NCBI GenBank assembly: GCA_051530055.1
Contig: CM121342.1
Coordinates: 6,448,001-6,512,000 of the forward strand
Direction: 5' to 3'
Length of the DNA stretch: 64,000 nucleotides
Source of the DNA: Neoechinorhynchus agilis
Lineage: Eukaryota > Acanthocephala
Shown in pieces: positions 45,901 to 58,100 of the stretch. The stretch's first letter is position 1. Each line of letters starts with the position of its first letter. Both the position numbers and the translations under genes were made by a program. The notes beneath the pieces were generated by a model that saw only the letters and a list, made by a program, of their open reading frames with translations, made no database searches and was not told the origin of the DNA.

Positions 45901-48552
45901 GATGCAGAATGTATGAAGGAGTTTACAACTGATATGAAGAGAAGACGGGTTAGCTTTAGTGAGTATCAGAAGGTTTTGATTGGTTTTTTGTTGAAGTATT
46001 GGAAGGAATATGGAGGAATGGAATTAAGACGTGAAGTAGTTCCTTTTATAGGTATTGAGTTTTTTCTCGTTCTTTGAACGTCAATGGAAAAATACTTTGC
46101 ACTTGAATTATAATTTTTTTTGTAATTTCTGTTGTTATCACTTTTATAAATTTGGATTTCTTTTTTTCATTGATAGAAAATCGTTCAGGTCGCCTCATCA
46201 GCATTGTAAAAGTGTTTAATTCACACTTAAACTATTTCTTTTATTGTTTGAATATGAAAATTTTTTATGTTTACTTATTAAAAGTCATTGGATTACTTTC
46301 AGACAATCTTGATAAAGGCTCTGGATTGAGCCTAGATATCAATTCAATAAATTTACATAATTTTGTCGCCACTACACAACAATTGGATTAATTACTTTTA
46401 CAATGACTGAGAGGTGAAATTACTTCGTATGCCCGAGATTATTTATTCTTTTATCGTTTGAATATTAGAAAAGTTTTATGTTTGTTTATTAAAAATCATT
46501 GGATTAACCACTTTTACAATGATTGAGAGGTGAAATTACTTCGTATGCCCGAGATTATTTATTCTTTTATCGTTTGAATATTAGAAAAGTTTTATGTTTG
46601 TTTATTAAAAGTCCTTGGATTAACCACTTTTACAATGATTGAGAGGTGAAATTACTTCGTATGCCCGAGATTATTTATTCTTTTATCGTTTGAATATTAG
46701 AAAAGTTTTATGTTTGTTTATTAAAAATCCTTGGATTAACCACTTTTACAATGATTGAGAGGTGAAATTACTTCGTATGCCCGAGATTATTTATTCTTTT
46801 ATCGTTTGAATATTAGAAAAGTTTTATGTTTGTTTATTAAAAATCCTTGGATTAACCACTTTTACAATGATTGAGGTGAAATTACTTCGTATGCCCGAGA
46901 TTATTTATTCTTTTATCGTTTGAATATTAGAAAAGTTTTATGTTTGTTTATTAAAAATCCTTGGATTAACCACTTTTACAATGATTGAGAGGTGAAATTA
47001 CTTCGTATGCCCGAGATTATTTATTCTTTTATCGTTTGAATATTAGAAAAGTTTTATGTTTGTTTATTAAAAGTCCTTGGATTAACCACTTTTACAATGA
47101 TTGAGAGGTGAAATTACTTCGTATGCCCGAGATTATTTATTCTTTTATCGTTTGAATATTAGAAAAGTTTTATGTTTGTTTATTAAAAATCATTGGATTA
47201 ACCACTTTTACAATGATTGAGAGGTGAAATTACTTCGTATGCCCGAGATTATTTATTCTTTTATCGTTTGAATATTAGAAAAGTTTTGTTTTGTTTATGG
47301 TGGAAAATTTAAAAGAATTTTATTAATCCACAAGTGCCGAAATATAGAACTTGATAAAATTCCTCCATTTAATTTTATCCATATTTCGTTTAGTAAGAAA
47401 AAACATTGTCCATTTAGAGTTAACTTGCGTTCTATTTCCACACGCGCATTGAAATAAAGATAATCGGCAATACTGTACACTGAAACTGTGGGGATGTTGG
47501 CTCAAACATCATAAATTTCTCGAAAATGTAATAAAAAAAGGTGATTTTAGATTTCGTCGTTCATACCGTTTCGTAGAAGTTTGCTAAAATGTGTAAAATG
47601 ATTGTGTTAGATTTTTAAGTTTTTAAAGCGTTTTTAAAAAGGTACTATTGTCTCCTTAGATTCAATGCGGACATTTCTAAATTCCATTGGTCATCATGAG
47701 AATCAAACGGATCGCGGCTGGTCATCTATATGCGAAAAAGTGATCGCTTACTTTTCTGGATTAGATAAATCAACAAAATCTCACGACGAGAACACAATAT
47801 ATTTACTGATTGACTCGCGGCTATCTCGGATTCCGTTTGAGTCATGCCGGATTCTCTCAGAAGCTATGCGATCGAATCAAATTTTCATTACTCGGATGCA
47901 CTCGCTTGCGTTTTTGAACGCTTATCTGAAAGCTCAAAAATTCGTAGTTCAATCGCCCGTGATCGAGAGCGGAGTTGATTGTGACAATGGTGGATATTTG
48001 ATCGACGTTATTGTTGAAGACCGTAAAGCGGTGCTAATGAAGTTTTTTGAACAAAAACTTAACTGGTTCGGTTGTGTTGCGAGAGAAGAAGACTGCGAAG
48101 GCGAGCTCAGGTACCATCGATCGTATGCTGACATGCTCATTAGTAAAGACGTCGTTGTTTACGCCGGACATGGATGTGGTGCTCATTATATGAGTTTTGA
48201 TATGCTTCGACGACTTCTGATTCGATCTGGAGTTCTTCTGATGGGTTGTTCGAGTGTTGAGCACAAATATACCGGGATTTTCGAGGGATACGGCGCTCCT
48301 TGTGCTTATTTGTTAAGTGGATGTCCATTCGTGATTGGAACTCTTTGGGATGTTACCGATGTCGATACTGATCGATTCACTGCTTGTGTATTGGATAAAT
48401 GGGCTAAGATTGCCGCTAACATTGACTATTGTAGAAGTGTCGGATCAATGATGGTCACTGCTAAAAAGAAATGCGTTCTAAAGTACGCAAACGGTGCAGC
48501 TTTTGTCACCTATGGACTCCCGGTACGTTTAAAACGAAGAAACAATCTCTAA
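39968..48552 (+). CDS. Separase (cohesin-cleaving protease), multi-exon, about 1,700 aa
   Basis: Separase is the clan CD cysteine protease that cuts cohesin kleisin at anaphase. The last exon (47660-48552) holds the catalytic pair: His in VVVYAGHGCGAHY (codon 48169-48171) and Cys in LLMGCSSVEH (codon 48247-48249). The family-typical GYGAPCAYLLSGCPFVIGTL and WDVTDVDTDRFT follow. Upstream exons encode a long helical region as in other separases. Supported exons are 39968-40063, 40108-40233 and 40277 to about 40826. After these come about 42113-42742, 42792 to about 43330, about 43381-43800 and 43959-45360, then 45392-46051 and 47660-48552. Some middle joins are uncertain. Introns include 44, 43, 49 and 31 nt (45361-45391), checked for phase. 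Two introns hold tandem repeats. Length is between C. elegans and human separase. It converges on paramyosin. Confidence 0.85.
40765..42143 (+). repeat. Tandem duplication across a separase exon-intron boundary, six copies
   Basis: GTTTCAAATA starts units at about 40765, 41023, 41276, 41464, 41641 and 41887. Each unit has the end of a separase exon (KVLVNHFNEDENYADLQPE), its splice donor (GTATATGG), the intron and the beginning of the next exon (CATCAG then GTAGCTGCTGG). Units 4 and 5 are shortened and full of gaps. The extra exon copies do not read through in frame, so splicing from the first donor to the last acceptor is most likely. Confidence 0.85.
46385..47290 (+). repeat. Tandem array D in the last separase intron, about 117-bp unit, about 7.7 copies
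   Basis: CCACTTTTACAATGATTGAG and TACTTCGTATGCCCGAGATT recur about every 117 bp. The array fills much of the 1.6-kb intron 46052-47659. A diverged founder-like copy is at about 46235-46300, inside the intron. Confidence 0.95.
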
Positions 48553-48728
48553 AAGTAACACGAAATTCTTTATATAACGATGTAAAACAATGTGTTCTTC
48601 TTTTTCAAAAGGGAAGATAGGATTTTTTATAAGCCTTTTGGTTTGATAAACGTAAATTTATTGACCGAACACTAACATTCATAAAATGAGGTTTGAATCT
48701 AGCCTCATATGTGTATCGATTTTCTTGT

Positions 48729-51627
48729 TTACTCCACGGTCCTATAGACGGATCGACCTCTGATTAGAGTCATGGTTACGGTTTCTGCTCTATCCTCAGC
48801 ATCGCCAAGTTCCCTTTCAAGCCTCCTCGATCGTGTCAAATTCTGAGCTGCAACGGTCTCTGCAGTCTCAATCTGAGTCTTATAAGCTCGCAATCTGTCT
48901 TGATATTTATTGATTGAATCAGTCAAGGTTAACGTCTTTGTCTGCTCCTCATCTATGTGGCACAGCAACTCCTTGTTTCTCTTCTCCTGCCTTCGTAACT
49001 CCTTTAATAACTCCTGATACCTTCCACGTTCAAGATCCAACTCACTCTCCATTTGTGAGAGACGACCTTCAAACCGAGTCGCTATACGTCTTGATTCAGC
49101 CCTGGCATAAGCTTCGGCCTCATCGATTTTCTCTTGCATATCTCTCATCTGTTGTTCAATGGCCTTCTTACTTGCATCTGCCTCCATGCATCGTTCACGT
49201 TCATGCCGGACTTCCTCGTCTCGAATAACAAGCTCAGACGCTAATTTACGAGACTGTGAAAAATCGATTAAAGTCCAAAAAAAAAGGATACACGTGAAAA
49301 ACTTACCCTTTCTTCACAACGTTTCATCTCGTCTTTAAGGTCCAAAATCTCGGTGGTCATTTGTACGCAATCAGCTTCGAACTTCTTCTTTTCAGCCGAT
49401 AAGCGATTTATGACGCTTTGCATATCGATAATCCTTGACTCAGCGTCATGTAACTCAAGCTCTGTAGTCTTACGAGCTTTTTCGGACTAAATTAATTTGA
49501 CCTTCAAAAAACGGTAAGAGTTCACTTTGTAAATACCGACCCTCTCAAACATTGCACGGAGGTCTTCAAGATCAAGTCTCAGTGCATTGGCCTTCTTTTC
49601 TATGGACATTAATTCGCCTCTTGTAATTTCATGACAATGGATTTCCTCTGATAGTGAATCTTGAACTTCCTTTGTTTCGAATTTTTTTTTATTAAATTAC
49701 AAATGCACACATACATTAAAAAAGATAATACCTTAAGAGTCGCTTGTAGTTTCCTGTTTGCTTGCTCAATCTCAACTTTTATCTTCCTCAATTGTTCGTA
49801 CTTTCGTTGATGTTCTTCAATATCAGCTTGAAATTTAGTCTTTAATCTCGTTATCTCATTCTTAGCCCGGGTCTCAATATCATCGATCTCCAATTGATAT
49901 TGTTCAATTTGTCTTCGATGGGCAACCTTCAGCGATTCCATCTCATCCTCCTTCTCTTGAAGTCTACGCTCGAGATCAATTTTGACTTGCTCAAGCTGAA
50001 TGCTGACTGCTTGTAGCTTACGGTTCTCTTCGACTAATTCTTCTTTTAGATCATCGATATGGGATATTAAAGAAACTCTCTCTGCTTCCAATGATTTTCT
50101 AATCCGTTCTTGTTCTACAATCCTCAGTCTTAACTCTTCAATCTGAGACAAAGTTATGTCAAGCTCTTCTTGAATTCTTCGTTTGTCTCTTTGGCTGATC
50201 TCTACTTGATCGTTCAATTGGTTCACAAGGTCTTTTAACTTTGTCAATTCGAGTTGGTAGTTTCGATTGGCTTGCAATGACGCTTCCAATTCGGCGCTGG
50301 CTTCGTCGTATCTGGCTTTCACTTCCTCAAAATCGCTTTCCACAACACGAAGTCGGCGCGTAAGTTCATCCGATCGCTTCCGATACTAAAATAAATCAAT
50401 ACACACGAGATTTTTGATTTTTTGTACAACAAACCGTCTCAACGTCAACCAAAAGTGTGTCGACTTGAGTTTGAAGACGGAGTTTCGCTTTTTCAGAATT
50501 ACTCAATTTCGCTAATGCATCTGTGAGCTGATCTTGAAGCTCAATAATTCTCATATTCAACTTTTTCCTTCATATTTTTTAAAGATGATTACGATGTCGG
50601 CCAAATAAACGAACCTCAAATCCTCAATTTCTTCAATTCGTGCGTCCAACTCTCGCTGGAACTCTTCCTTACTTAACGTAAGTTCCTCTTGCGCTTTTAT
50701 CAATTGCTTCTGAACTTCATTTTTAGCTTCCATTTCATCTTCTAAAGAAAGGCGAGTTGACTCAAGATCCATTTGGGTATTCTTCAGATTTGATTGTAGA
50801 GTCCTTGACGTCTAAATCACGCATAATACGTTGCAAAAATGTAACACCACTCACGATTATTTCAGCTTCAAGACTATTTCGAGTATCTTCCAATTCTTGT
50901 TGAGTTCTCTTGAAAACACTTTTTGTCTGAGTCAACTCAAATTCTGTGGTATCCAAACGACGTGAGTATTCCTGATTTTGATCCGTCAGACGACGTTTAA
51001 CCTCGGTTGCCTCATTGAGTTGAACGATTACGTCGTCTAGTTTTCGTTGGCACTCCTCATGCCTACTCTCCATTTCTTTATAAAGAGTTATAGCTTGGTT
51101 TTTGGCTTTACTAACGGAATCGATCTCATTTCGCAGATCTTCGATCTCCATCAAGAACTGCTTAGACTCTTTTTCGAGCCTTGAACGAGCTTTGATACTG
51201 GCTTCCAATTGTGAAGTAAGATCGGAAGTTTGGTCTTGGTATCGTCGTCTAATTGAAGTCACTGACTCTTCATGTTCCATTGTCATAACTTCGATTTTGT
51301 TCCGAAGGTCGTGGATCTCTTGCTTTAACCTCTTAGAGTTCTCCACTTCACGTTCCTTCGCTTGAGCAGTGTCCTCATACTGACGATCTAGTTCATCGAT
51401 ATCGATTTTCAAACTAGTCAACTCTTTCTCTTGCTAAACAACCCCAAGTCTCATTGGATACAAAAAATTGTTCCTTATAGAAAGAGAAAACGCACCCTAA
51501 ATCGAACATCCCGTTCGCTCCTTAACTCATCTTCCAAATCAGTTAATCTGGTCTAAATTTCACCAACAAGAAAAAAGTCAATTCTGTTGAATTTGAAATA
51601 CCATACCGCTAATATTGACTCAGTCAT
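48729..51627 (-). CDS. Paramyosin (thick-filament coiled-coil protein)
   Basis: A minus-strand multi-exon gene encoding an almost unbroken heptad coiled coil. Exon 1 (51627-51607) gives MTESILA. A 54-nt intron leads to exon 2 (51552-51496, TRLTDLEDELRSERDVRFR), like the paramyosin LTRLEDKIRxLxxDLExER start. The third exon opens at 51433 (QEKELTSLKI). Later exons include EEFQRELDARIEEIEDLR, ESDFEEVKARYDEASAELEA and NRKLQAVSIQLEQVKIDLERR. The C-terminus NLTRSRRLERELGDAEDRAE is diagnostic of paramyosin against myosin heavy chain. About seven to nine short introns are present, so I estimate 800-850 residues, close to the usual 860-880. The protein forms the core of invertebrate muscle thick filaments. 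It converges with separase, 176 bp between stop codons. Its presence supports a protostome host. Confidence 0.9.
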
Positions 51628-53461
51628 CTTTTGCAAAACGGTCCGTAGTAAATCCGAGGAGAGAGAAACTATTCTCGTAAGGAAAGGTTTGGGTGTATTA
51701 TACTGAATGTCGCTTACTAAGAATTTATGTGCCGAAAAATAGTTGTGCAAGTGATGGGAAGAGGTTGCGCTATCAATATCACTCTTTCTCTGTGGTGGTG
51801 GTGGTGGTAACACACTAAGCGGTGTTGCTGCTGCCAGGAGAAACGAAGACACAAATACGGATTGTGTAGCTCTTCCTCGACGGTAGGAGGTGGTTATTTT
51901 GGTAAAGGCGTAAATCTCGCATAAGCAGTAGTGCTCATGTTGGTGATGATAATATTGCGCTTTCTTTTCGTTGTTTTGAATTGAAAAAAGGGTTTTTTTT
52001 CCATTTTTTTGACAATGATTGATAAGGTGAGGAGGTTTCCTTTCTGTCGAAATATTTCGAGAAAACAATATAATGATCTTTAACACACAAGTCAAAATTT
52101 ACCATTCTTTTCTAGGCTTCGGTCTGAATCAAGAAACCAGGTTTACCAGTAACATTTTAAACGGGTTTGTGAAATTTTTTTAATCCGCCCGTCTGAATTT
52201 TGTGGATAAAACAAATTATGAAGTTAACCGAATTTTTATTACTCATTCTAAAAAAATAAATCGCATTTTTTAGGAAGTAACAAAAGGGGTTTTTTAATAA
52301 ATATTTCTAATTATGATTTAAAATGAAGAGGTTGCTCCACCATTTCCAATAACAATCTTTGACTGATTTCTTTTTAATAGAAGATCCACACCTCAGGGTA
52401 GCAATCGTTAACTAGATCAAATTGTTTAAAGAGTCGTCGTTTTGAAGTATTTATTAAAATCATAGACAAAAAACTTTTAAGATTTGTGTGAATTGTTTTT
52501 AATTTAATGATCGAATAAGTCATTAGAATTTCTTTGGTAGATTGATATATTTGACAGGTAAGGAAATGTCTTTTTTATCTGGATGTTGGTTGTGGAATTG
52601 CGCAACAATTGCCCATTTTCCACGAACAGAGATTTTTTTAACTTAAGCAGAGATTGTTTCTTAGAAATCGTCTTGGTTTTTTTCTCAGGGCAAGTTATTT
52701 GTGTAGGCCAACCGCCGGAATACTCGGCGTACAAAGTTTATGAAATTCCATAACGCGATGGTAAATTTTGACTTGTGGTGAAGATAATCACCCGGTTAGG
52801 CGAGGTTTAATCGCGATCACCACAAGTCCAAATTTATGGAATTGTTTTTCTGTAGTTTGAACTTTGCAGTGAAACCGAAAATAGGAACCTTTAACCAATA
52901 ACCTGAATTTGTGGCTTGAAAAAAAAGCAATTTAATTGGTGAGCGACGAATCACGCGCCTCGCAAACGAGAGATTTTTATTTGCACTTTAAAAACCGGCG
53001 GTCTTCTCTAAACGTTGTAAATCTACCGGTCGCGTTCGATCCAAATTTGAATTTAAAAGTTTTTTAGCATCCTCTCCAACAAACTTTTTTGGTGTACTTT
53101 ATCCAGATATTTCGAAATAGGAAGCCTTGCTTCATGAGTCTCTATGATTAAAGTGCTCCATTTTTGAACCATTCGGATAATGATTTTTAGAATGGATTCA
53201 TCGGATTAGTAAAGATGCTACTAAAAAATTCAGCGTCATTTCTGATTTATATTTCGAAACTAAATTCCATAAAAATAATGTTTAATTTTTCAAAAATAAA
53301 ATGACGGGAAAAGAATAGAACGCTTAAAGAATTTTCAGGCTAGAAAAGCGAGCGCGAAAAGGTATTTAATTTTTTGCTAATAAATAGCGTCCTATATTAA
53401 CCTTTGAATTTAACCTTTTTTTTATTGTGGGTTTGCCACAAAAATAAGTATACACTTAATC
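51628..53461. other. Intergenic region upstream of paramyosin
   Basis: The leader and presumed promoter of paramyosin lie here. A GGTGGTGGTGGTGG run is at about 51793. A minus-strand open frame extends upstream of the chosen paramyosin ATG to 52095, but its sequence is of low complexity and does not resemble paramyosin. Apart from the inverted repeat at 52763-52835 I see no feature. Confidence 0.5.
52763..52835. repeat. Short inverted repeat (73 bp)
   Basis: Arms AAATTTTGACTTGTGGTG and its near complement CACCACAAGTCCAAATTT surround a 36-bp middle. The transcript could fold into a long hairpin. It resembles neither palindromic insert family in sequence, and I found no flanking duplication. 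Confidence 0.6.
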
Positions 53462-53612
53462 GTTTATTTGTCGATAGGAGAGATAAATGAAATTAAGAAT
53501 TTATTTGATATTTCGATCCACAATCTCGGATTTTCTTCAGCGATTGTTTGTTCTTAATTTCATTTATCTCTCCTGTCGACAAATAACAATGAATTATCGT
53601 TTCAACAAAACA
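53462..53612 (-). mobile_element. Palindromic insert B, second copy, 151 bp, 10-bp target duplication
   Basis: Same family as 12822-12963 but reversed. It has the TTATTTGTCGATAGGAGAG arms and a GATAATTCATTG end segment. It is flanked by ACACTTAATC (53452-53461 and 53613-53622). On the minus strand its centre has CTGAAGA (53540-53534), a stem ATCC/GGAT, and GAAA (53514-53511). This copy preserves the hammerhead-like core better than the copy at 12.8 kb. Confidence 0.8.
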
Positions 53613-53649
53613 ACACTTAATCTTTGGACTGCAAGCTCATAAATTAAGC

Positions 53650-53990
53650 ACAGCAACATCCGCCACTCCCTCGAAATCGCCGGTGGTGCCGCCAGTGCAG
53701 CGGAAGGGAGGAAGGTACGAAAATATATTCAGTTATCGAGGGCTCACTATTTTTTCCCCTTCGGAGAAGAGACGTATGGAGCGCTTGGCAGCTCGGCACT
53801 CTGCTCCCGGATCTCTCGAAGAAATTGAGAGAAACGACCGGAGACTCAAGAGCAGGCGTATTCCTTCGACAAAATATCTCGCTGGCAGTACAACGGGGCA
53901 ATGCTGCCAGCGTGATGGCGACGGTCGAGGAAGGACAAAAGCTGGAATTCGGCGGGAGGTGGTGAGTGTGTTAATTGTCGAGAGTTGAAG
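53650..53990 (+). mobile_element. RLE-type LINE C-terminal fragment
   Basis: Encodes GALGSSAL, then LRETTGDSRAGVFLRQNIS and LAVQRGNAASVMATVEEGQ, the C-terminus of the RLE LINE. Here the stretch equivalent to the 83-bp unit is present only once. It is therefore the best view in this window of the unamplified ancestral arrangement. Confidence 0.85.
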
Positions 53991-54249
53991 ATTGATTGAA
54001 TTTCAAAAATTATACTTATTTTTTTTAACAAAAGGACTGATTTTCCTTTCATTTCTGGAAATTTGCTGCGAATATTTGCTGAGTGCAGATTTTTTCGGTT
54101 AGGTCGACAACGTTTATGAATATCTTTTGTACCACATTAGAAAAGTGATCCTTCTCTTTGGTTCTTAAACCTGTAAAAAAAGTGAAAGTGGTCAAATTCG
54201 AATTTCAACTCAAAATAACGACATTTTAAGAAGACTGGCCAGCCGGTAA

Positions 54250-54790
54250 CTTTTTTTTATTTAGGTGTCAATGTGCGGCCATTTTACACGGCTGATTATT
54301 TTCTCTGTGGGCACACATCTCACCGATCTGGTCCAGGGAAGCGCATAAAATCACTTTATATCCCGCTGAACCATACGGTCATGAGTTTGAACGCATCCCT
54401 CCGGATTCTCAGATACCTCACGAGAAGGCAGGACTCATCAATGAGTTTCCTCCGTTCAGCGGTAGATACTTAATAACGGCATTTGTTTAAAAACAAGGTC
54501 GCATCCTCGTTCCAGCCCTCTTTTCGATCTATATCGCAACGATCCTGTTTAACACGATAAGACACTCAAATCCGGGAGGTCTTTTTAACCGCCTAAATAA
54601 AGAAAACCTTCGGACTGGAGATCTCGTCAAAGTGGAACGAGTATTGAATAACTCCAATCGATACAAAGTCCCAATTTGTCAACTTTGCTGTACAGGACTC
54701 AGAAATTTGATCCGCTGAACGAAAGCATATCAAGATGCCCCGACAAATCCTTCCCTAATCAGATGAGAAGATTATGTGACTAACAGCAAA
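54250..54790 (+). mobile_element. Degraded LINE reverse transcriptase remnant
   Basis: The text GRILVPALFSIYIATILFNTIRH, followed by GGLFNRL, matches the QGCxLAPxLFxIYxAxxL region and downstream loop of LINE reverse transcriptases. A segment upstream (about 54350-54480) may be the preceding RT motif. Frames are broken and edges unclear; 54790-55150 may also belong to it but I see no firm motif. Confidence 0.55.
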
Positions 54791-55159
54791 GTCCTTGAGA
54801 TATCAAAATTCCCGCCTGCTTCGCTGACTTAGACATCTAGAGAGAATAAGACACAGAACTCGAAATTATCGTCCTCCAAGTCTAGCAAGACGAGATCAAA
54901 AAGGAACATCGAAACCAAAACCTTGATGAACTGAGAAAAACAAATGAGACAAGAGAAAAAGACCATCCACGAAACCGCTGGGAACAATCCAGTGCTTTTC
55001 CGGATGTCTGAGGACGTTTCGATCCAAAATTGGATCGCTCTCCCATTCCTCGTCAATTCTCAATCCTGTGCCGATCTCAAACGTGGATATTTTGTAAAAT
55101 AGATAAAATAAGTGGCACATCACATGCAATACCCGACTTTGAGTAAGACAATCAAAAGT

Positions 55160-58100
55160 TTACTGAAATTTGCTAGTTGGAAAGTCATAGAACAAAGTGC
55201 GAAGTGCGGACTTATACAATTCGTCCAATTGCTTCGTGCTTTGTAGTTTTGCGAACTCATTGTCCTGCTTCATAGAACTCGAATTCGCATCTCGGCTCTT
55301 ATCGACTGATAACTCAGAACTGCTCTTTCCTATTTTATTCATAATAGATCTGTTTTTCCTTTTCCATATCAAATTCGACGTATCTATGGCCGTTCTCAAG
55401 GCTCCCGTAAAAATTAAATTCTTTTCGTTCATCAACGCAATTTTTGCGAAATTATTTTTTTCAGATTGAGAGTAAGTCAATAATCGATTCCAATGTTCAA
55501 AACTTCTATTATACTGCCATACCCTTAAAAGACCATTCCACACAAGCTCCCTCAGACTCCATTGATGAGATGAATCTTTCTATTTTAAATTTATGAAATA
55601 TTGTGAAAAATGGTACAATCCAAGGACTATCATTTCCCTCTTTAAAAAAGATTTAAAGGTGATTCTGGAACAAAACGTTTTGTTCTCCAACTTCTTGATG
55701 GCTTTTTAAAAGGCTCAAATCGAAAAAAGAACTTTCATGAGATGAATCCATTTTAAATTTATGAAATATTGTGAAAAAAGGTATTTCCCTCTTTAAAAAA
55801 GATTTAAAGGTGATTCTGGATTAACTAAATGTGGCTTTTTAATAGAGCAAATCGAAAAAAGAACTTTCATGAGATGAATCCATTTTGAATTTATGAAATA
55901 TTGTGAAAAAAGGTGATTTCCCTCTTTAAAAAAAGATTTAAAGGTGATTCTGGAACAAAAAAAATTGTTCTCAAACTTCTTGATGGCTTTTTAAAAGGCT
56001 CAAATCGAAAAAAGAACTTTCATGAGATGAATCCATTTTGAATTTATGAAATATTGTGAAAAAAGGTGATTTCCCTCTTTAAAAAAAGATTTAAAGGTGA
56101 TTCTGGAACAAAAAAAATTGTTCTCAAATTTCTTGATGGCTTTTTAAAAGGCTCAAATCGAAAAAAGAACTTTCATGAGATGAATCCATTTTGAATTTAT
56201 GAAATATTGTGAAAAATGGTGATTTCCCTCTTTAAAAAAGATTTAAAGGTGATTCTGGAACAAAAAAATTGTTCTCAAACTTCTTGATGGCTTTTTAAAG
56301 GGCTCAAATCGAAAAAAGAACTTTCATGAGATGAATCCATTTTGAATTTATGAAATATTGTGAAAAATGGTGATTTCCCTCTTTAAAAAAGATTTAAAGG
56401 TGATTCTGGAACAAAAAGTTTTGTTCTCAAACTTCTTGATGGCTTTTTAATAGGCTCAAATCGAAAAAAAGGTAACTTACTTGAAAATTATCGATCCAAA
56501 ACCATCTATAAGTCGGAGCGAATTCCATTGCTGCAGGATACATGAGTGTAAAATAATAGTCGAAGTCAAGAGGTGGATCATCTGATAAATCGATCGATGA
56601 GTATTGCTCGCACTTCCTATTAACAAAATTTCTTAGCACAATTTCCATCAAAGCAGAGATTCGTGTAGTGTCGGAAAATGATACATTTGTTTTCTATACA
56701 AAAGTTTTAAAAGGCGATATATAATTTTTAGAATTTCTCACATATTCTTGCTCTTTAGTTTCAGATACTTCCAACGCTTGTAATGGTAGCATAATTGCTC
56801 TCAATTGAATGATGCTGTTATCTATAGTATTCATTTGTGGAATATGACCGAACAAAACATCGTCAACGGTAGGCTCTTTACCAAATAAAGAATCCTAAAA
56901 ACATAAAGAAAATTTAATCTATAGTTTTGCGGGGTCAACTCGCGATAACAAAATATTGTCTTTCATTAAATGAAATATTTTTAAAATTCTGCTTTTATTT
57001 AAAAAAAGTTAGAGAATAAATGTTTTTCCGTTATTTCTGAAAGATTTTTTTAATTTAAAACGCTTGAAAGGGAAACTGATGATGTTTAGGCAGCAGACAA
57101 TGCGATTGAGAGATTGTGCTCAATAGGAGCGACGAATTTTCCGCTTCAATGTCTCCAGGCGCCTTTGTAGATTCCTAAGGAAGATGGCGAAAGTTGTCGA
57201 AAAAAAAGATTTTCTTTTTGTCATTACAATCAAAACTGTGTTTGCATTGTCTCACCTCTTTATTCATTAATTTGGCATGTTCATAATTGGTATAAATCTC
57301 GTTAATTAATTCAACATCTTCATTTTTTTCATTTTTCATTAGTTTTTGATACATTTTGAGAACTTGGATGATACTGTTCGTATCGGGCACAAACACGGTT
57401 TTTTCTTTTTTTAATTCGACGTTTTCCAAAGTAATCTGAAGACGTTTCCGAAGAGCCTCAAAATAATGAGTTCTATTTTTTTCGATATCGAACGTCCGTA
57501 GCAGGCTGAAAATAACTGCATTCACCTGAGGAAAGTCCGTAACACATCGCTTCAAAGCAGCGATCTCTATTTTGAGGAATTCACTATACAAGTGAATTTC
57601 GAGAACGTCTTTCTTAAAAACCCTTACTTTTCTTTAGCAACGTAGTATCTCCATTCCCTATTTTCAATAAATCGGCAGCCACGCAAAGAATACTCTTTAT
57701 CCAACGTAGAAAGCTTGAAAAAAGCTTTGCTCCAATCGTCGTAAGCTCTTTCACAGGCAATAATTATCTCCAGGAGTGTATAAGTCAAATTGGCGCAAGA
57801 AAACTGTGTTTAGCTTTATCAAAGGTCACGATTAAACTCTCTTACATTATCAAACTTTTCAAATATACGTATATTCTTCATTTTTGATGTTTTCATTCTT
57901 AACTCTTTAGCCATCGCAGCGTGTAATTTGTTGCAATCAAACCATTCTTTATAGGCCTACTACACAAAAAGTATAAATTTGAAAACCCAACAATAAAAGA
58001 CTCACGGATTTCTTAGTAGTCGCATTGATTTGTTCTTGTTCGTTAATCATTGCTTGAATGTTTTTAATTTTAGTAACGATGGCAGCCATTTCGGATCTTT

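Noticed and set aside
51535-51610. Shared string TTGAATTTGAAATACCA between the first paramyosin intron and the edge of the Groucho fragment at 11.54 kb
   Set aside because: It is only about 17 bp, AT-rich, without further similarity on either side.
51628-52095. N-terminal extension of paramyosin upstream of the chosen ATG
   Set aside because: The open frame continues upstream, but it is low-complexity, His/Ser/Pro-rich and unlike paramyosin. The ATG at 51627 gives a short non-helical head joined properly to the coiled coil.
52763-52835. tRNA gene
   Set aside because: A GGTTTAATC stretch looks like a T-loop, but the outer stem is far too long and no anticodon arm can be drawn.
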